From NCBI RefSeq assembly GCF_010015445.1, contig NC_053118.1, forward strand, positions 7,687,781 to 7,751,780: a DNA stretch of 64,000 nucleotides, in the 5' to 3' direction. The stretch is from Perca fluviatilis. Lineage: Eukaryota; Chordata; Actinopteri; Perciformes; Percidae. Both the position numbers and the translations under genes were made by a program. The first letter of the stretch is position 1. Each line of letters opens with the position of its first letter. The notes below the pieces were generated by a model. It did no database searches, was not told the DNA's origin, and worked only from the letters and a program-made list of their open reading frames with translations. This document shows, in pieces, positions 40,760 through 52,769 of the stretch.

Positions 40760-43239
40760 ACGCACACACACACACAGACGTTTGTTGGTGTGAAAAAAAA
40801 TGTGTGTGGTACATCTTAAAAAATCCAGATCATTAATGAGGACAGAGTGGAAAAAAAAGTTTTGCTTACATATTTTTTTTTTATGATATTCCGTTTGGGT
40901 CTGTCTGTACTCATCTTGCCAAGCAGACGCTAATGGGCACATGAAGTACAGACGCCTCTTTCACTTTGTTTTCTCTACAGGTGTGGAAATGTAAACTCCA
41001 CCGCTCCGTCCTGGGAAAGAGGAGTCAGGATATAATAGAAAAATACAGATGTTAGTTTGACTTGACACCAACAGTTTAGAAATATGAACATACAATCAGT
41101 ACAAATACAATTCTAGAGTCAAGAAACAACATGGATGTTAGGCTTTATCCTGAAAATGTAGTTGTGGTCCAGACTATCTGAGCGATGATGCTTCCTACTG
41201 CCACAGCCTAACTGGCTTTGTATAAGACATTTGATTTTTGGATTTTTTTTTAAAAACAGCATTGCGTTTAAAACGGACAACACGGCACCATGTAAAGACA
41301 GAGCAAAGCACCATACAATCTGGGTGTGGGTGTGGAGTCTCATTCTTGACACGGAAAATAAAAACGATTTCGGGGACGGCAGAACAATGACTGCATCTTA
41401 GTTTTCACACGTGTATGATATGTCAGGGTTTATCCCCAACAAGGTGTCCCGAGAAGGGACGCCTCATTGGGCATTAACCCGCTTATACCTCGGTCACTTG
41501 CCAAGAACTTGTTTTTTGAGTCAAGTAGAACTTTATTTGTTGTTTTTTTAGTACCACGAGCGTGGTATAATCTATGATAATAACATACTGCTTCGACTAA
41601 ACCTGCCATTGGCTGCAGTGGATCTTTTATTCTGTGTTACATAGCCTTGGGAGAGGGCGCTGCTTTAGAGCTTTTTGCTGGTTATTGTACAAAAAGTGTG
41701 TACCATCTACTACTGCAACATGCATCAGTCAGGACATGTAGCATGAAGATATTACAGCAAACCACAGGTGTAATTTACAGGGGGGGGGGGTTACAACCCC
41801 CACTTCTTTCAACGTTTTTGTCAGCGTTGCTGTCTTCATGGATGCTTTTTGTCTTAATGAAATGTCACATTTGGTCCTTTTTTGGTTTCAGCTGTGAGTG
41901 AGATGGTGTCGCTCTGCAGAGTTCACCTGCCACCCTATGAATGTGGAAGGAAGTAAAATTGTATTCTTTTCTGTGATTTTAAATTCTGATGATAAAAAAA
42001 ATATATATATATAGGTGTAGGCTACTGTTGAAAGTGCCACAATGTGCATGGTGTCACTGTCAAAGGTTGATGGGAAAATCAGGTGATGACAGGCCTGCTT
42101 CCACACGGCTCTCTTTCTACTGACACAGCAATGATCCTTTCTCTCTCTTCCACGGTGTGGCTGGAGAATCCTGGCAATGGCAACACAATTTTACTCACAT
42201 GCACAGCTGATCAGCGTGTTGGGAATTTGATTTAATTCCAACTCAGGAAAGATAGCAACGATGCGTCTCCCTCATTTCAACATCTGCCTTTAAACACACA
42301 GTGCATCCGATCACAGCTGGATCTGGGACACCTGCCTCCAACCAGCTTTTTACATGGACGGATCTCTGTCAGTACAGTTCAGTACCAGGGTGTACGGGCT
42401 GCGATAGGGAGTGTGGATGGCATTCGGTGTGCAACCCTGACCAGCCTGTAAGGGCGCCTAACATCTATATTCTGGTTATATTAGTCCTTAAACAGAGCAA
42501 AATATCAAACAATAATCCATCACCCACCTCCAGCAGGATTACCGGCCTACATCACGAGCACACCGAAAACCGAAGCGGATGGCACACGGAGCCAATCACA
42601 CTTTATAGCGAACAACGGATCACATGAAATCTCCCAGCGGCTCGAGCGTGCCGTTCTTCCCCTCGCAGAGCCGTCAGGCCCGATGTGCCGATGGGACTCG
42701 GCCCCTTCACGGCTGTGGAGCGCAGGAAGGCAGCACCACTGCGGCTTCCGAACCAAGGCCAGCCCTGCTTAGGTTTCTGTGCGCCTGTATTGTCGTAACT
42801 ACGGTCGGTTCAGACTGCGGGTTATTTCCTGTTGACCCGGAAGTCGGTCGAGGTCCACCATTCACGAGGCTCTGATTCTGGCCGTGTATTAAATACCACC
42901 AGATACGGTTTAGAACAGTATAGAGGATCTTTGATACCAAACGCCAAATGTCATCCCAATCCCTCGATCCCCGGCTTCACCCAGAAACCATTGCGCTCTC
43001 TCCGCCGTTTGCAATGCACGGTCACTTCAGCCGACTCAAAGGCCGACTCCATGATTCTAGTGCGCGTCTATTCTAGTTATTAAGGCATCTGTCTTTAATT
43101 ATCTACAATCAAACTGCTCTAGCATCTAATTTTAATGACACATGATTATTGTTTTAATATACTGTAAATAGTAGTACAATTGGGATGTATGCAAACTTGT
43201 GTATTTACTTGTATATAATTTCATTTTATTATTTTTTTG

Positions 43240-43288
<49 letters not shown>

Positions 43289-43770
43289 GGGGGTTTGGTC
43301 AGTCGGTGTTGGAGTAGTTAGACTTGGAGTGTTGTGTATATGTGTTTTGTATTTTGTGCATAATTGTCCAATTAAAAATTGCTTGGTGCAATAACTTATC
43401 ATCTACATGTGCAAAATGCGTTATTTGTTCACTGCCGCTACTTACATTCACACCCTACTTATTCATGTCCGTAGTGGATTTATACACTGAAATAGAATTT
43501 GTACAATCCATTTGAAACAATCTTTTGAACCTGATCGTAACCTATTCTCACTTGACTTCTACTTAAGGTTTTTATTTATTTCTTACTGTAGCTATTTTAC
43601 TTATGTTACTTTATACACTTATTGAGTTGATCTTTCTTACTTTTCTTTTATCCTGAATTTGATTGTGAGCCACTGCAACTAAACAATTTCATTGAGGTGA
43701 TCAATAAAGTATTCAGATTTTGAAATGAGATTATTCATCCCTTCTAAAAAAAAATATTGATCAAATAAGA
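40760..43770. other. Region between the jarid2-like gene and the ZP3-like gene
   Basis: No exon identified. 42600-43060 is richer in CpG (CGGCTCGAGCGTGCCG, GGAAGTCGGTCGAGG) and could be a 5' region of the jarid2-like gene, but no matching N-terminal exon was found. 43243-43286 is a GT microsatellite. Confidence 0.35.
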
Positions 43771-43773
43771 TTG

Positions 43774-44010
43774 GACCTTTTTCACAGCAGACATTTTGAC
43801 TTGTCATAGTAGGAAAATCATAGCTGAAATTGATAACCTTAACATAGCTCAGTTCCATTAGCCTAAGTGTCCCAGTAAGCTATTTCAGTGAGGCAGCATG
43901 CACAATACCAGGACCTCTCCTAAGTGGAATGCAACCATCATTAATGGTTTTGAATACACCTGTGCTTTTCCTACTATGACATGTCAACATGTCTGCCGTG
44001 AAAAGGGTCT
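43774..44010. mobile_element. MITE just upstream of the ZP3-like start codon
   Basis: Long inverted ends: left GACCTTTTTCACAGCAGAC, right (reverse complement) GACCCTTTTCACGGCAGAC, extending through TTTTGACTTGTCATAGTAGG to about 45 bp. 237 bp, non-coding. It ends 154 bases before the ATG at 44165. Confidence 0.8.
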
Positions 44011-44164
44011 ATAGGCCTACATATTCTAACAGCTGTGTGTGGCGCTGGCTGTGCCAATTAGCAGGCAGTAGCAGGTGTGATAATGAGGTCCAGGCCAGGC
44101 CGGGCCAGACTATGCCAGGCTCTCCACTAGTCACAGCCTTCCTGCTCTCTGTTTCCCCCTCAAC
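44011..44164 (+). promoter_or_regulatory. Proximal promoter of the ZP3-like gene
   Basis: Only 154 bases separate the MITE and the ATG. They contain E-boxes CAGCTG (44030-44035) and CAGGTG (44072-44077) and a CCAAT (44054-44058). Vertebrate ZP genes are driven in oocytes by FIGLA through E-boxes near the start site; its use here is inference. No clear TATA box. Confidence 0.35.
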
Positions 44165-47100
44165 ATGTCGGTGTTCGCGTTGCTTCTTTGGGCATTGTTA
44201 CTTGGAACGCTGGGAGGTCCGGGTCAGCGCGCGGCATGGTCGGAGGGAGTAAATCCCGGCCAGACGAACCAGGAGGGATCTGGTGTTTCCCCGCGCGCTT
44301 CGTTCTACCGCCTGCCCATGTCCCTGCATGCACCTGGGCCACTGGTAGCACTCGACCTGCTCCGGCCGGTTCCCCACAAGAGACCGTTTCCCGCCGGACT
44401 GACTGCGCTACTGTTACCGACCCCGAGACCACAACAGAGCGTCCAGGAGACGGGTGCACGCGCTGTGGAAGTCTGGTGCAATCACGACCAGGTGTCTGTG
44501 CGCGTGGACCGTTTCCAGCTGCGCGCGTGGAACGCCCCGTCCCTGTTCCGACTGGGCTCGTGCGTAGCCAGCAGCGCCAGCCCCCGCTTCCTGTTCTTCC
44601 GCTTCAGACTGACGGAATGCGGCGGACAGTCCAAGGTAGGGACACATGGGTATCATTTCACAGCTAGCCCTGCTCCTAGAGCCACACTTTAGCCTACCGA
44701 GTGCAAGTGAGATCATAGGCGTGGGGGGGGGTGTGCGTGGAAATGCCCACTCCCCCAATATTTATAAGAGGTAGATTTTTCTCGCCTTAAAAGATATGAA
44801 AGACAACAGACTTCCCAAAAGAGGTAAAAATGAAACATGTAGCTAGGCCTACGGAAAACAAGAACTGTGTATTTGCAACATTTTGGGGGGGGGGTTAAAG
44901 AACACAACGAGAGCGAGAAAAATAAAGATGTGATTTCATGTCTTTATAGATTTGGACTTCTGGCTTTAACAATGTCTCATAACAGATTTCTTGTTGAGAT
45001 GTAGCCTACATGATTCCTAAAAAGAAACATCCCGAACAAGATAACATGTGTGATGTTTTCACTATGCAGAAAGTTTGGAACAACACAGGAGAATAACAAG
45101 TTCCTTTTAGCCTACATAAATAAAGACCTTTGCAACATAAATTGTTGCATACATATTCACCAGAATGCAGAAAATGAAGTGTTAGAAATTATTTTTTTAG
45201 ATAATTTTTTTTGTTGTTAAAAATTTAAAAAACAATATAAAAATTGAACAAACCCCCCACCCCCTCTGCGGCCTCGAGGAAAAAAAAACAAAAGTGTTGA
45301 GCTATCATTTTCTTGGTTGCTAGCCAAACTTTCTTTTGTCTCACAAGCAGGTGCAATATAGAGTCGACATTAAGTAACCTAACAATCTGGTCAGTAGGAA
45401 TTCGACATCCTATCACATCAGATATTATGGATGTTTTATTCCAGAACTCATGCACCTGTTGACACTCCCAGACCATGTGCAGGAAAGTTCCAGTTTGTTC
45501 AGGTTGACAGAACATGCAATAGGGAGTGGGAATGACTTGTATCTCTTCTGAGGAGTCCAGTATGTCCTATGACATATGGATTTGTTAGAAATCTTTGAGA
45601 TTAGATCTTTAGGTTAAACTAAATTGTAGGCTAATGAACAGAATTATCCTTTTTGAAGTTGATGGAATAGCATACATAGAGACGTGTACAGACATGTAAA
45701 AATGATATGACTGCGAAGTGATTATGTGAGTATGTATGAGGCTGTTGTTACTTTTCAGGCAGTAAAAATCCAGATGTAAAGATGGCGAAATCTAGATCGA
45801 CTCAAATGGCTTTACATTTAGTTGGATTGGGACATGATTTCCTATTGAATCTGTCAAACTCTTATCTCTCAGGTTGTTGGTGGTCAGCTGGTGTATGCTT
45901 ATTCTCTGTGGTACACTCCTCCTCCGCAAGGCTACGTCATCCGAGTCCTACCAATGAACCTTCCCATCCAGTGCCATTACGACAGGTAAGGTCAGGGCTT
46001 TCAGCAGCGTTCAGATCAGTGTGTCTTCTCTGTGACCCAGAATGACAAACACGAGATGAGGAGGCGTCTGCAGGTCTTTTATTGGAGCATTTCCCTGCTC
46101 GTAGTCACAATCCACTCACGCGGTCGGGTCTTGTAATAATCCATTTTTTTAAAATAAAAAAAGTCTGAGTGAAAGCAACAGCAGGCAGAAAAGAGAATAG
46201 AATAACATGTCTTTGAGCCTTGTGGCTGTTAATTAAAACGGCAGTAGAAGTATTCAGATCCTTTTTATTTAAGTAAAAGTACTAATACCACACTGTAAAA
46301 ATACTGTTAGAGTAAAAGTCTTGCATTGAAATATTACTTAAGTAAAAGTAGGCTATCATCAGGAAAATGTACTTAAAGGTTATCTAACGTGTTTTCAACC
46401 TGGACCCTATTTTTCTATGTTCTTGTGTGTAAGTGACTCATAGGAAAAACAATCTTTGAAATAAGTGAACGCTGTAACCGGCAGCCACATACTGGGCTGC
46501 AGTGTAACCCTATGGGGCAAATGTTCAGCATCAGTTAATGTCCACTAATGGGGCTGTTTTTACAATTGACAGGCTCAGATTATTATTCTTAGTGTCTGTC
46601 AACATTATGGAAAGGAGATGGAGCTTTTTAAAAGCTCTTTAAGAGCATTCTGTTTAACCAGAAATGGCTCTGAGGTCGCTAGTGCTAAACCCACCAGACT
46701 CGCAATACTTTTAGCGTGTATAGAGCCAACATATTTTCACATGTAAATCGGTAAGCTGTGTTTATTTCAACCAACACTAAATTTGTAATGGTTGGAAATG
46801 TGGAAAGATGACCCAAAATGGCTTTTCATAGTTTTATTATGTTTCTGTCGACTTTGAATGAAGTCTATTTTACCATGATATTTACATGGGTTTAGCGAAC
46901 GCAATGTTGCAGATGTTTTGATGTTTAAAAAAAGGATCTTACTCTTTAACAGAAAGGTAGACCTCCTTTAGAAATCCTTTCCATAATGTTGTCACACACT
47001 TAGAATATTAATCTGAGCCTGTCGGCAGCAAAAACAGAACTTTTAGCGGACAAGCTGGACAATTGCCCCATTAACTTACATTGTAGCTTGTTTCGTCGCT

Positions 47101-47334
47101 GCAGACTGAAGCGATCTTACTTATGATAATATAATAGTACGGCTCTGTTTGATTTGTTTAGTCCATTCCATAAGGTCACCCAACTAACTGAAATACACAT
47201 GATCTTAAATATGAATAAACCTCTTAGAAGATGTCTAGGATATACTTGGAACCTCTGTGTTACACTGTGTGTCTGACATGTAGAAAGGTACAGAATTACC
47301 ATCAGATCCTAGATTAATAATAATAATAACAATA

Positions 47335-47379
<45 letters not shown>

Positions 47380-47866
47380 AAGAACAAAATGTCTTATGTC
47401 AGCCTCTGGAGTGATGTGGCTCTCATTCTCTCTGTCAGGTTTCATTACTCTTACCAAGTTGGCTTCAGACCTCAGGTCCAGCACACAACCTTGATAAAGA
47501 GCATCAGGAGTAAACGCAGCTACAGCCTCACTGTCTGCAATGGTAACGCACCTACACCATCTAAATCAGGCTTCGCTATCACTGCAAGATGACACGTTTC
47601 CTGTAAACATCTGTAATGATCTGCTTAAACCTGTCATCACGTCTTGTTAAAGCCAAATCTAATATCTGACGTTCATTACAAAGTGCAGCTTTAATGTGAA
47701 CAGTTGGCTTCAAGTGTTAAAGTCTACGCTGAATAGTTTTTACCACTCTGATTTTAATCGAATTTCAAAAACTTAATATATATTTTACTGTAACTTCAGA
47801 TCTATAAATTGCAAGTTTGATCATGTACAATAAAGCACAGAAGCAAATGCAACTTAAGACAGGGGG

Positions 47867-47913
<47 letters not shown>

Positions 47914-50900
47914 AGCCCAGGGGGAGCCCATCCCTCCAGGCCACTGGTTCTTTTTAGGGGAGCCAGTGTATTTTGTGGCCCAGACAGGAGTGCTGCTTGC
48001 TGGGGAGAGGCTTTATGCAGATGCATGCTATGCCACGAGCTCCAAAGACCCAAGCAGCATGCCCAAAGTGGACATCATTACTAACTATGGGTGTGTCTCC
48101 AGCCAGAACACGCAGTCACCCAATGAGTTTACAGTAATTGGTTTGTCACTTTGCATGTCTTGAGTGATGTTTGTGCTTTTGATTGCAGCTGCATGGCCGA
48201 CAGCAATAGGGAGGGCAGCAGCTCCCGGTTCCTGTCGGGAGGGGGCAGTGTGCTGAAGTTCTCTGTGGATGCCTTTCTGTTCAGAGCAGTCTCACAAGTA
48301 AGACCATTTCTTTATTTGATATCCTACAAAAACTTTAAACTCGCTGCAAGCCCTGAAGTCTTTTGACCTATTCTGGCTGAGCAGGCCTCAGCAGTAGGTC
48401 TGTCTGTGAGTGAGTAAGACAATTTAGTTTTAGGAAAGATGGACAAAGGGAGGATCCAATGACAGTTGTGGTTAGTGGACTGAATAGCTACTGTTTCTAC
48501 AGCGGGTCAAAGCATGTTGTACCTGCTCATGCTGATATTAATTGCTGCTTATGTGCACTGAAAGCTGTACTTTACTGTACACCTGATGTTTATTTAGAGC
48601 TTCCTGATGAAAAATGGTTCAATTGTTGCAGCAGAAATCTACTGCTCATTGGACTTCCTTGTTGACGCTGCTGAATGTTGAATATTTGGCAAATGAGTTC
48701 CAGCCTTAAGAGCTTCTTGCACAGCTATGGAGTCTCTTTCTATCTTACAATGCACAGCCTCATGCAAAGTACATTACATTACATGTCATTTAGCTGATGC
48801 TTTTATCCAAAGCGACTTCCAATTAAGTGCTTTCAACCCTAAAGGTGCAAACTTCTCCAGACAACAAGTAGTAAGTGCAAGTACATTAGGTGTGTGTGTG
48901 CGTGTGTGTGCGCACACTCACTCACTCAAAGGATTATTAGGAACACTATCATATATTTTCTTATTTATTTTATCCAAGGTGCAGTTGAAAGAGATGTTTT
49001 AGCCTTAGCCATCCTGATGTCAATAGGGAGCTCATTCCACCATTTAGGAGCCAGGACAGCGAACAGTCGGCATTTCGGTTGAGTGATTAGTTGTCCCTCG
49101 CTGTGAGGGGGACAGCAAGCAGGTTGGCTGATGCAGAGCGGAGTGGGCGGATTGGGGTATAGGGTTTGACCGGGTCCTGGATGTAAGCTGGTGCTGATCC
49201 GTTCGTGGCCCTGTATGCAAGTACTAGTCTTGATGCGGGCAGCAATTTGTAACCAGTGAAGAGAGCGGAGGAGCAGTGTAGTGTGAGAGAACCTGGGGAG
49301 GTTGAAAGTACGGTTGCCTGGAAGCAAATGCCACACAGTGCACATATACAGCTGTTCTGACCACAAGCTATCGGTCTCAGCTGTCTGGTCAACAAAACCT
49401 GGCAGGGCCAGTTTCCCAAAAGCATATCTCAAGACATTGACACACCCCAAAGTTTTCTTACCTTTCTGTCTGAACCTTCTCTCACGTCAAAGAGTGTATA
49501 AAGGTTGCAGAGTTTTCAGTCATTCAACTGATAATTTAACACTGATTCAGTCATTTTTACACATACAGTACATTTCAGCAACTTTCTACAACAATAGTTT
49601 AGGCACCTACCAAAAGGCGTAACTTTGGGTTCAACAAAGGGGATCTCCACTTTTGAGCATAATTGAAATTTTGAACACAACACTTTATTTTCTGGATTCT
49701 GGTGAATTTTTCTGCAACACTGTACTTTTACTGCATCAATTTATGGTGTCAATGTCTTTATTTATGTAAAGTAAATTATAATAGGTTTTTGGGGGGGTTG
49801 CACTGGCCAGTTTTGATTATTGGGGGGGTGTAACCCCTCTCATCCCCCCTGTAAATTACGCCTATGCCCCTACCTCGACCTTAAAGAGAGATTGAAGAGG
49901 TGCTGCCCAGTGTGTTTACAATATGCTGGACATAACGGTGGAGTCCAAATCCACACGTGACGTACTCTACACCTAGCAGGTTCTCTAATCACTGGCGAGT
50001 GTATAACATCTTTCCACCTGTCTGTCTGCGTGTAGGTGCTGTACCTCCACTGTTCAATGTCAGTCGGGTTCAGCGCGTCCCCCAGCTCAAAGTCCTGCAG
50101 CTACAACGAGACTGCTGGCAGGTCGGCAACCCATGTTATTAACAGATCCTTCTACATAAGTGGTTGAATGAGAAACGACAATTGGATGATAAAACAATAA
50201 AAAGAATAACCATATGAAAACAAATCTGGTGTATCTGTACAACCACGGGTGGCAGTACTTTTGGGAAGGTGGTGTGATGATTTAATCGACAAATCCCTTG
50301 TGTGCCTTGAATGAAGTCAAGTGTTTGTACTGATGGACTGCTTTGTTGTTTTGGCGTGTGTAGGTGGGAGGAGCTGGAGGCCACAGCCTCAGTATGCGCC
50401 TGCTGTGATTCCATCTGCACGGACATGCAGGACTGTAAGTTCTGACTGAACAAATGACTTTTTTTTTAATTTATTTTTTTTAAAAGACTACGTTTTCTAT
50501 TGATTGGCTGGTAAAATGAACATTCACTAGGGCAGAGATCTTCAACAGGGGGTCGGGAACCTTAGGCGGTCCTCAGAGTCAATGCAGGGGGGCCTTCAAA
50601 TTGTTCTTTTCAAAAATTAAAGTCTTGCATGCAACTTAATTTCTACAATACAGTATATGTAGTAGGAGGTCCCTGCTCTGTCTCTCATTCAGTAAAGGGG
50701 TCCTTGGCTTAAAAAACGTTGAAGACCCCTGCACTAGGCATTTGGCTGGTGGACATAAAGTTTGAACCCTGCATACAGCTGCTCCGGGTAATGTTAAGAG
50801 AGGTTCAGGGCTGCATGTGTGAGAGGGGCTAAATTAACACACCACGTGGTAACTGAAGATAAGTAAATGCATCAGGGTAATAATATACACATTATACTCA

Positions 50901-52632
50901 AAACATGCTTAATCTATGATAGTATTGTATCACCATACAGGTAATTCTGTAATACATAATCTTGTGCAGTTAGCGCCAATCCAGCTGTCCATTTAAATAA
51001 AGATGGAAAATAGCATTATTGTCTAAAACCTGCACCATCTCTGGCATAACATGTTCTAACGCTTGTCCTTTTGATTACTCAGCTATCGGGAACACAGTGA
51101 GCAGTCCAGGCTGGCTCATTGGACAAAGGGCTGAAGAGAAACCAAGGATGAAGGTGATGTCTTTTCAAGCAGAGGAGGAAAGACAAAGGCTGGATCATGA
51201 AGAGAAGAGGGGTGAAAGACTGGATGAGCACCTTAAGAAAGTCCGCACTTTTCCACAGGAGACACAGACTGGCCATGAGGAGGAGAATAAAGAAGCCATT
51301 GCTGAGAAGACTGCTGTGAAGACCGAATGGAGGCACAGTGCTGCAGCCGGCCAGCAGGGAAAGAGAGGACAGGATGAAGGCAAGACGGAAGATGTGCCTA
51401 CGGAAGAGGCAGACAGCAGGCTGGAAGAGTTAGCAACAGATGACCTAATAATGCCGGATAATGTTGGAGCTCCACCTGGTGCCAGTACACTTGGTTCTCT
51501 GGATTCAAAAGAGTTAGCAACATATGACATGGTTATGGAAGAGGCAGACCGCAGGCTGGAAGAGTTGGCAACAGATGACTTGGTTATCTCTGACCAGACT
51601 GGACCAGAGGAGGCCAGGGAGGAGCTACTCTCTGGGAGCCATTTGTCCAGTGACTACAGCAGCACTAATGCTTTAGGAGATTCTTATAGTCCCACCACTA
51701 TCACTGCAAGAGAGTTTTCAAGTTTTGGTATAGGTAATGATAATGCAAGTAATCGTGGTCCTACTGAACAGGTTTCCACAATTGTGATTCCAATCATTAA
51801 ACTATGCCCTAACGGTGATCCAAAGAGTTGCAGTGCCCCTATTAATAGTACAGGACACGGTGTCATTTTTTCGCCTATCAGTGCAGAGAGCTTTCCCCCG
51901 AATAATGTTGGAGCTCCACCTAGTGCCAGTACACTTGGTTCTCTGGATTCAAAAGTCAATGTGAGTCCATTTGGCAGTAGGCCTGAGATATTAGTGGGGA
52001 CACATTCGGCCACCAAGGACCTTGAAATGGACCCCCCAGGTTTTTCTGATGTCAGCAAGTCAGGAAAGAGCAGGCTGGAGTCTGATGAGTCAGACCCTCT
52101 ATTGTGGTCAGAGTCGGACCCTCAGCTGTGGTCAGAACAAGTCAAGTCTGGAAGAAGTCAGAAGTCAGTGGACACAAAGTCTGACGGGATGCAAGCGCAC
52201 ACAAACGGTACAGGAGCTCTTGGAGATGATTCTATGCTTCACAGTCCACAGCTCAGAGGGTTAGACTCAGACCAGTCTGGGTTCAGGGACCCGATCTTTG
52301 GAGACGGGTCACTTGGCGAGTCAGATTTTGATTCTGGAATTGAAAAAGGTGAAGCTCGTCACTTGGGTCAATTTACTGGAGCAGTGAAGACAAAGAGGCA
52401 GGATGAAGTACAAGAATTTTCAAAAACCATTACAAGACCACACAGGGTCAGTTCTGGTTCGGTTAGTTCAGAGGGAATGCTTCAAGACAGCCCCAGTTCC
52501 TCAGATGTGGTGACCGTTATCACGAGCCGGCATGGTTCGGAGAGCAGCCAGGCGTCTGACTGGGACTGGGCCTGGTTGGTGCCAGGATGGGGCAAGGAGT
52601 GGAGACGGAAGGAGATGGATGACTTCTATTAA
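44165..52632 (+). CDS. ZP3-like egg-coat protein with long acidic C-terminal tail
   Basis: Exons: 44165-44635, 45873-45985, 47439-47542, 47916-48090, 48189-48297, 50036-50121, 50364-50434, 51083-52632 (TAA). Total 2679 nt, 892 aa; all phases agree. A signal peptide is visible ([17 protein letters not shown]). A ZP module follows: [46 protein letters not shown], and the ZP3-type cysteine cluster VCACCDSIC in exon 7. Fish ZP3 proteins build the egg envelope. After the cluster comes a tail of more than 500 residues rich in Glu, Asp and Ser with no transmembrane segment; only a minimal R-X-X-R (RGER) is seen as a furin-like site. Which fish ZP3 subtype this is cannot be settled. Confidence 0.92.
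45200..45540 (-). mobile_element. L1-like LINE 3' end fragment
   Basis: The minus strand reads [23 protein letters not shown], then a diverged stretch ending near [10 protein letters not shown], matching the C-terminal zinc-knuckle region of L1-type ORF2. It lies in the first intron of the ZP3-like gene; no intact enzyme. Confidence 0.8.
46238..47110. repeat. Repeat-filled second intron of the ZP3-like gene
   Basis: 46238-46390 matches part of 29027-29507 (AAGTAAAAGTACTAATACC). 46400-46560 and 46925-47110 match the dispersed family at 2995 and 60650 (CTTACTCTTTAACA, CCATAATGTTGTCA). No coding potential. Confidence 0.55.
47325..47378. repeat. ATT microsatellite
   Basis: About 16 TTA units preceded by AATAATAATAA, forming a perfect hairpin-capable stretch 60 bases upstream of exon 47439. 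Confidence 0.9.
47868..47915 (+). repeat. GTCT/CT microsatellite forming an acceptor
   Basis: GTCT units followed by CT units ending CTCTAG at 47915, the acceptor of the ZP3-like exon at 47916. The microsatellite is the polypyrimidine tract. Confidence 0.9.
48765..49440 (-). mobile_element. Degenerate non-L1 LINE 3' end
   Basis: Two minus-strand frames share the work: [21 protein letters not shown] in one, [18 protein letters not shown] in another, then [19 protein letters not shown]. This is the C-terminal region common to Rex1/CR1/L2-type reverse transcriptases. Frameshifted and inactive. It lies in a ZP3-like intron and ends at the TCATTTAGCTGATGCTTTTA core shared with 37862-38080. Confidence 0.75.
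50533..50731. mobile_element. Short hAT-type element (relative of 18510-18982)
   Basis: Ends CAGAGATCTTCAAC and GTTGAAGACCCCTG; flanks CACTAGGG (50525-50532) and CACTAGGC (50732-50739) differ by one base. Inverted relative to the other copies. Last intron of the ZP3-like gene. Confidence 0.8.
51083..52632 (+). CDS. ZP3-like terminal exon: acidic, partly repetitive tail
   Basis: 516 codons in one exon. It starts with a charged, probably helical stretch ([20 protein letters not shown]) and then carries internal duplications: [17 protein letters not shown] twice (around 51460 and 51900), [10 protein letters not shown] twice, and [16 protein letters not shown]. The end is Trp-rich ([15 protein letters not shown]). 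Typical ZP3 proteins have no such exon-length extension. Confidence 0.88.
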
Positions 52633-52749
52633 GATAAGACTGATAGACTTGTTCTTGGAGGTGTTGACGTTTGGTGTTGGAGGAACAGATGGAAACACTC
52701 CCATGCAGTCTAATCCAATTAAACAGCCCACCGAATAATCTTATCTTTT

Positions 52750-52755
52750 AATAAA
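52750..52755 (+). promoter_or_regulatory. Poly(A) signal of the ZP3-like gene
   Basis: AATAAA 118 bases after the stop codon, in a suitable A/T-rich setting. Confidence 0.7.
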
Positions 52756-52769
52756 GATTATCAAATTCA

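Noticed and set aside
42604..42612. TATAAAG on the minus strand as a jarid2-like TATA box
   Set aside because: A single short word, with no exon found downstream to support it.
42950..43055. Minus-strand frame starting MESAFESAEVTVHCK as the missing jarid2 first exon
   Set aside because: Does not resemble the conserved JARID2 N-terminus and stops after about 33 codons without a matching donor.
51079..51336. Minus-strand frame opposite the ZP3-like terminal exon
   Set aside because: Shadow of a 516-codon plus-strand exon with phase support.
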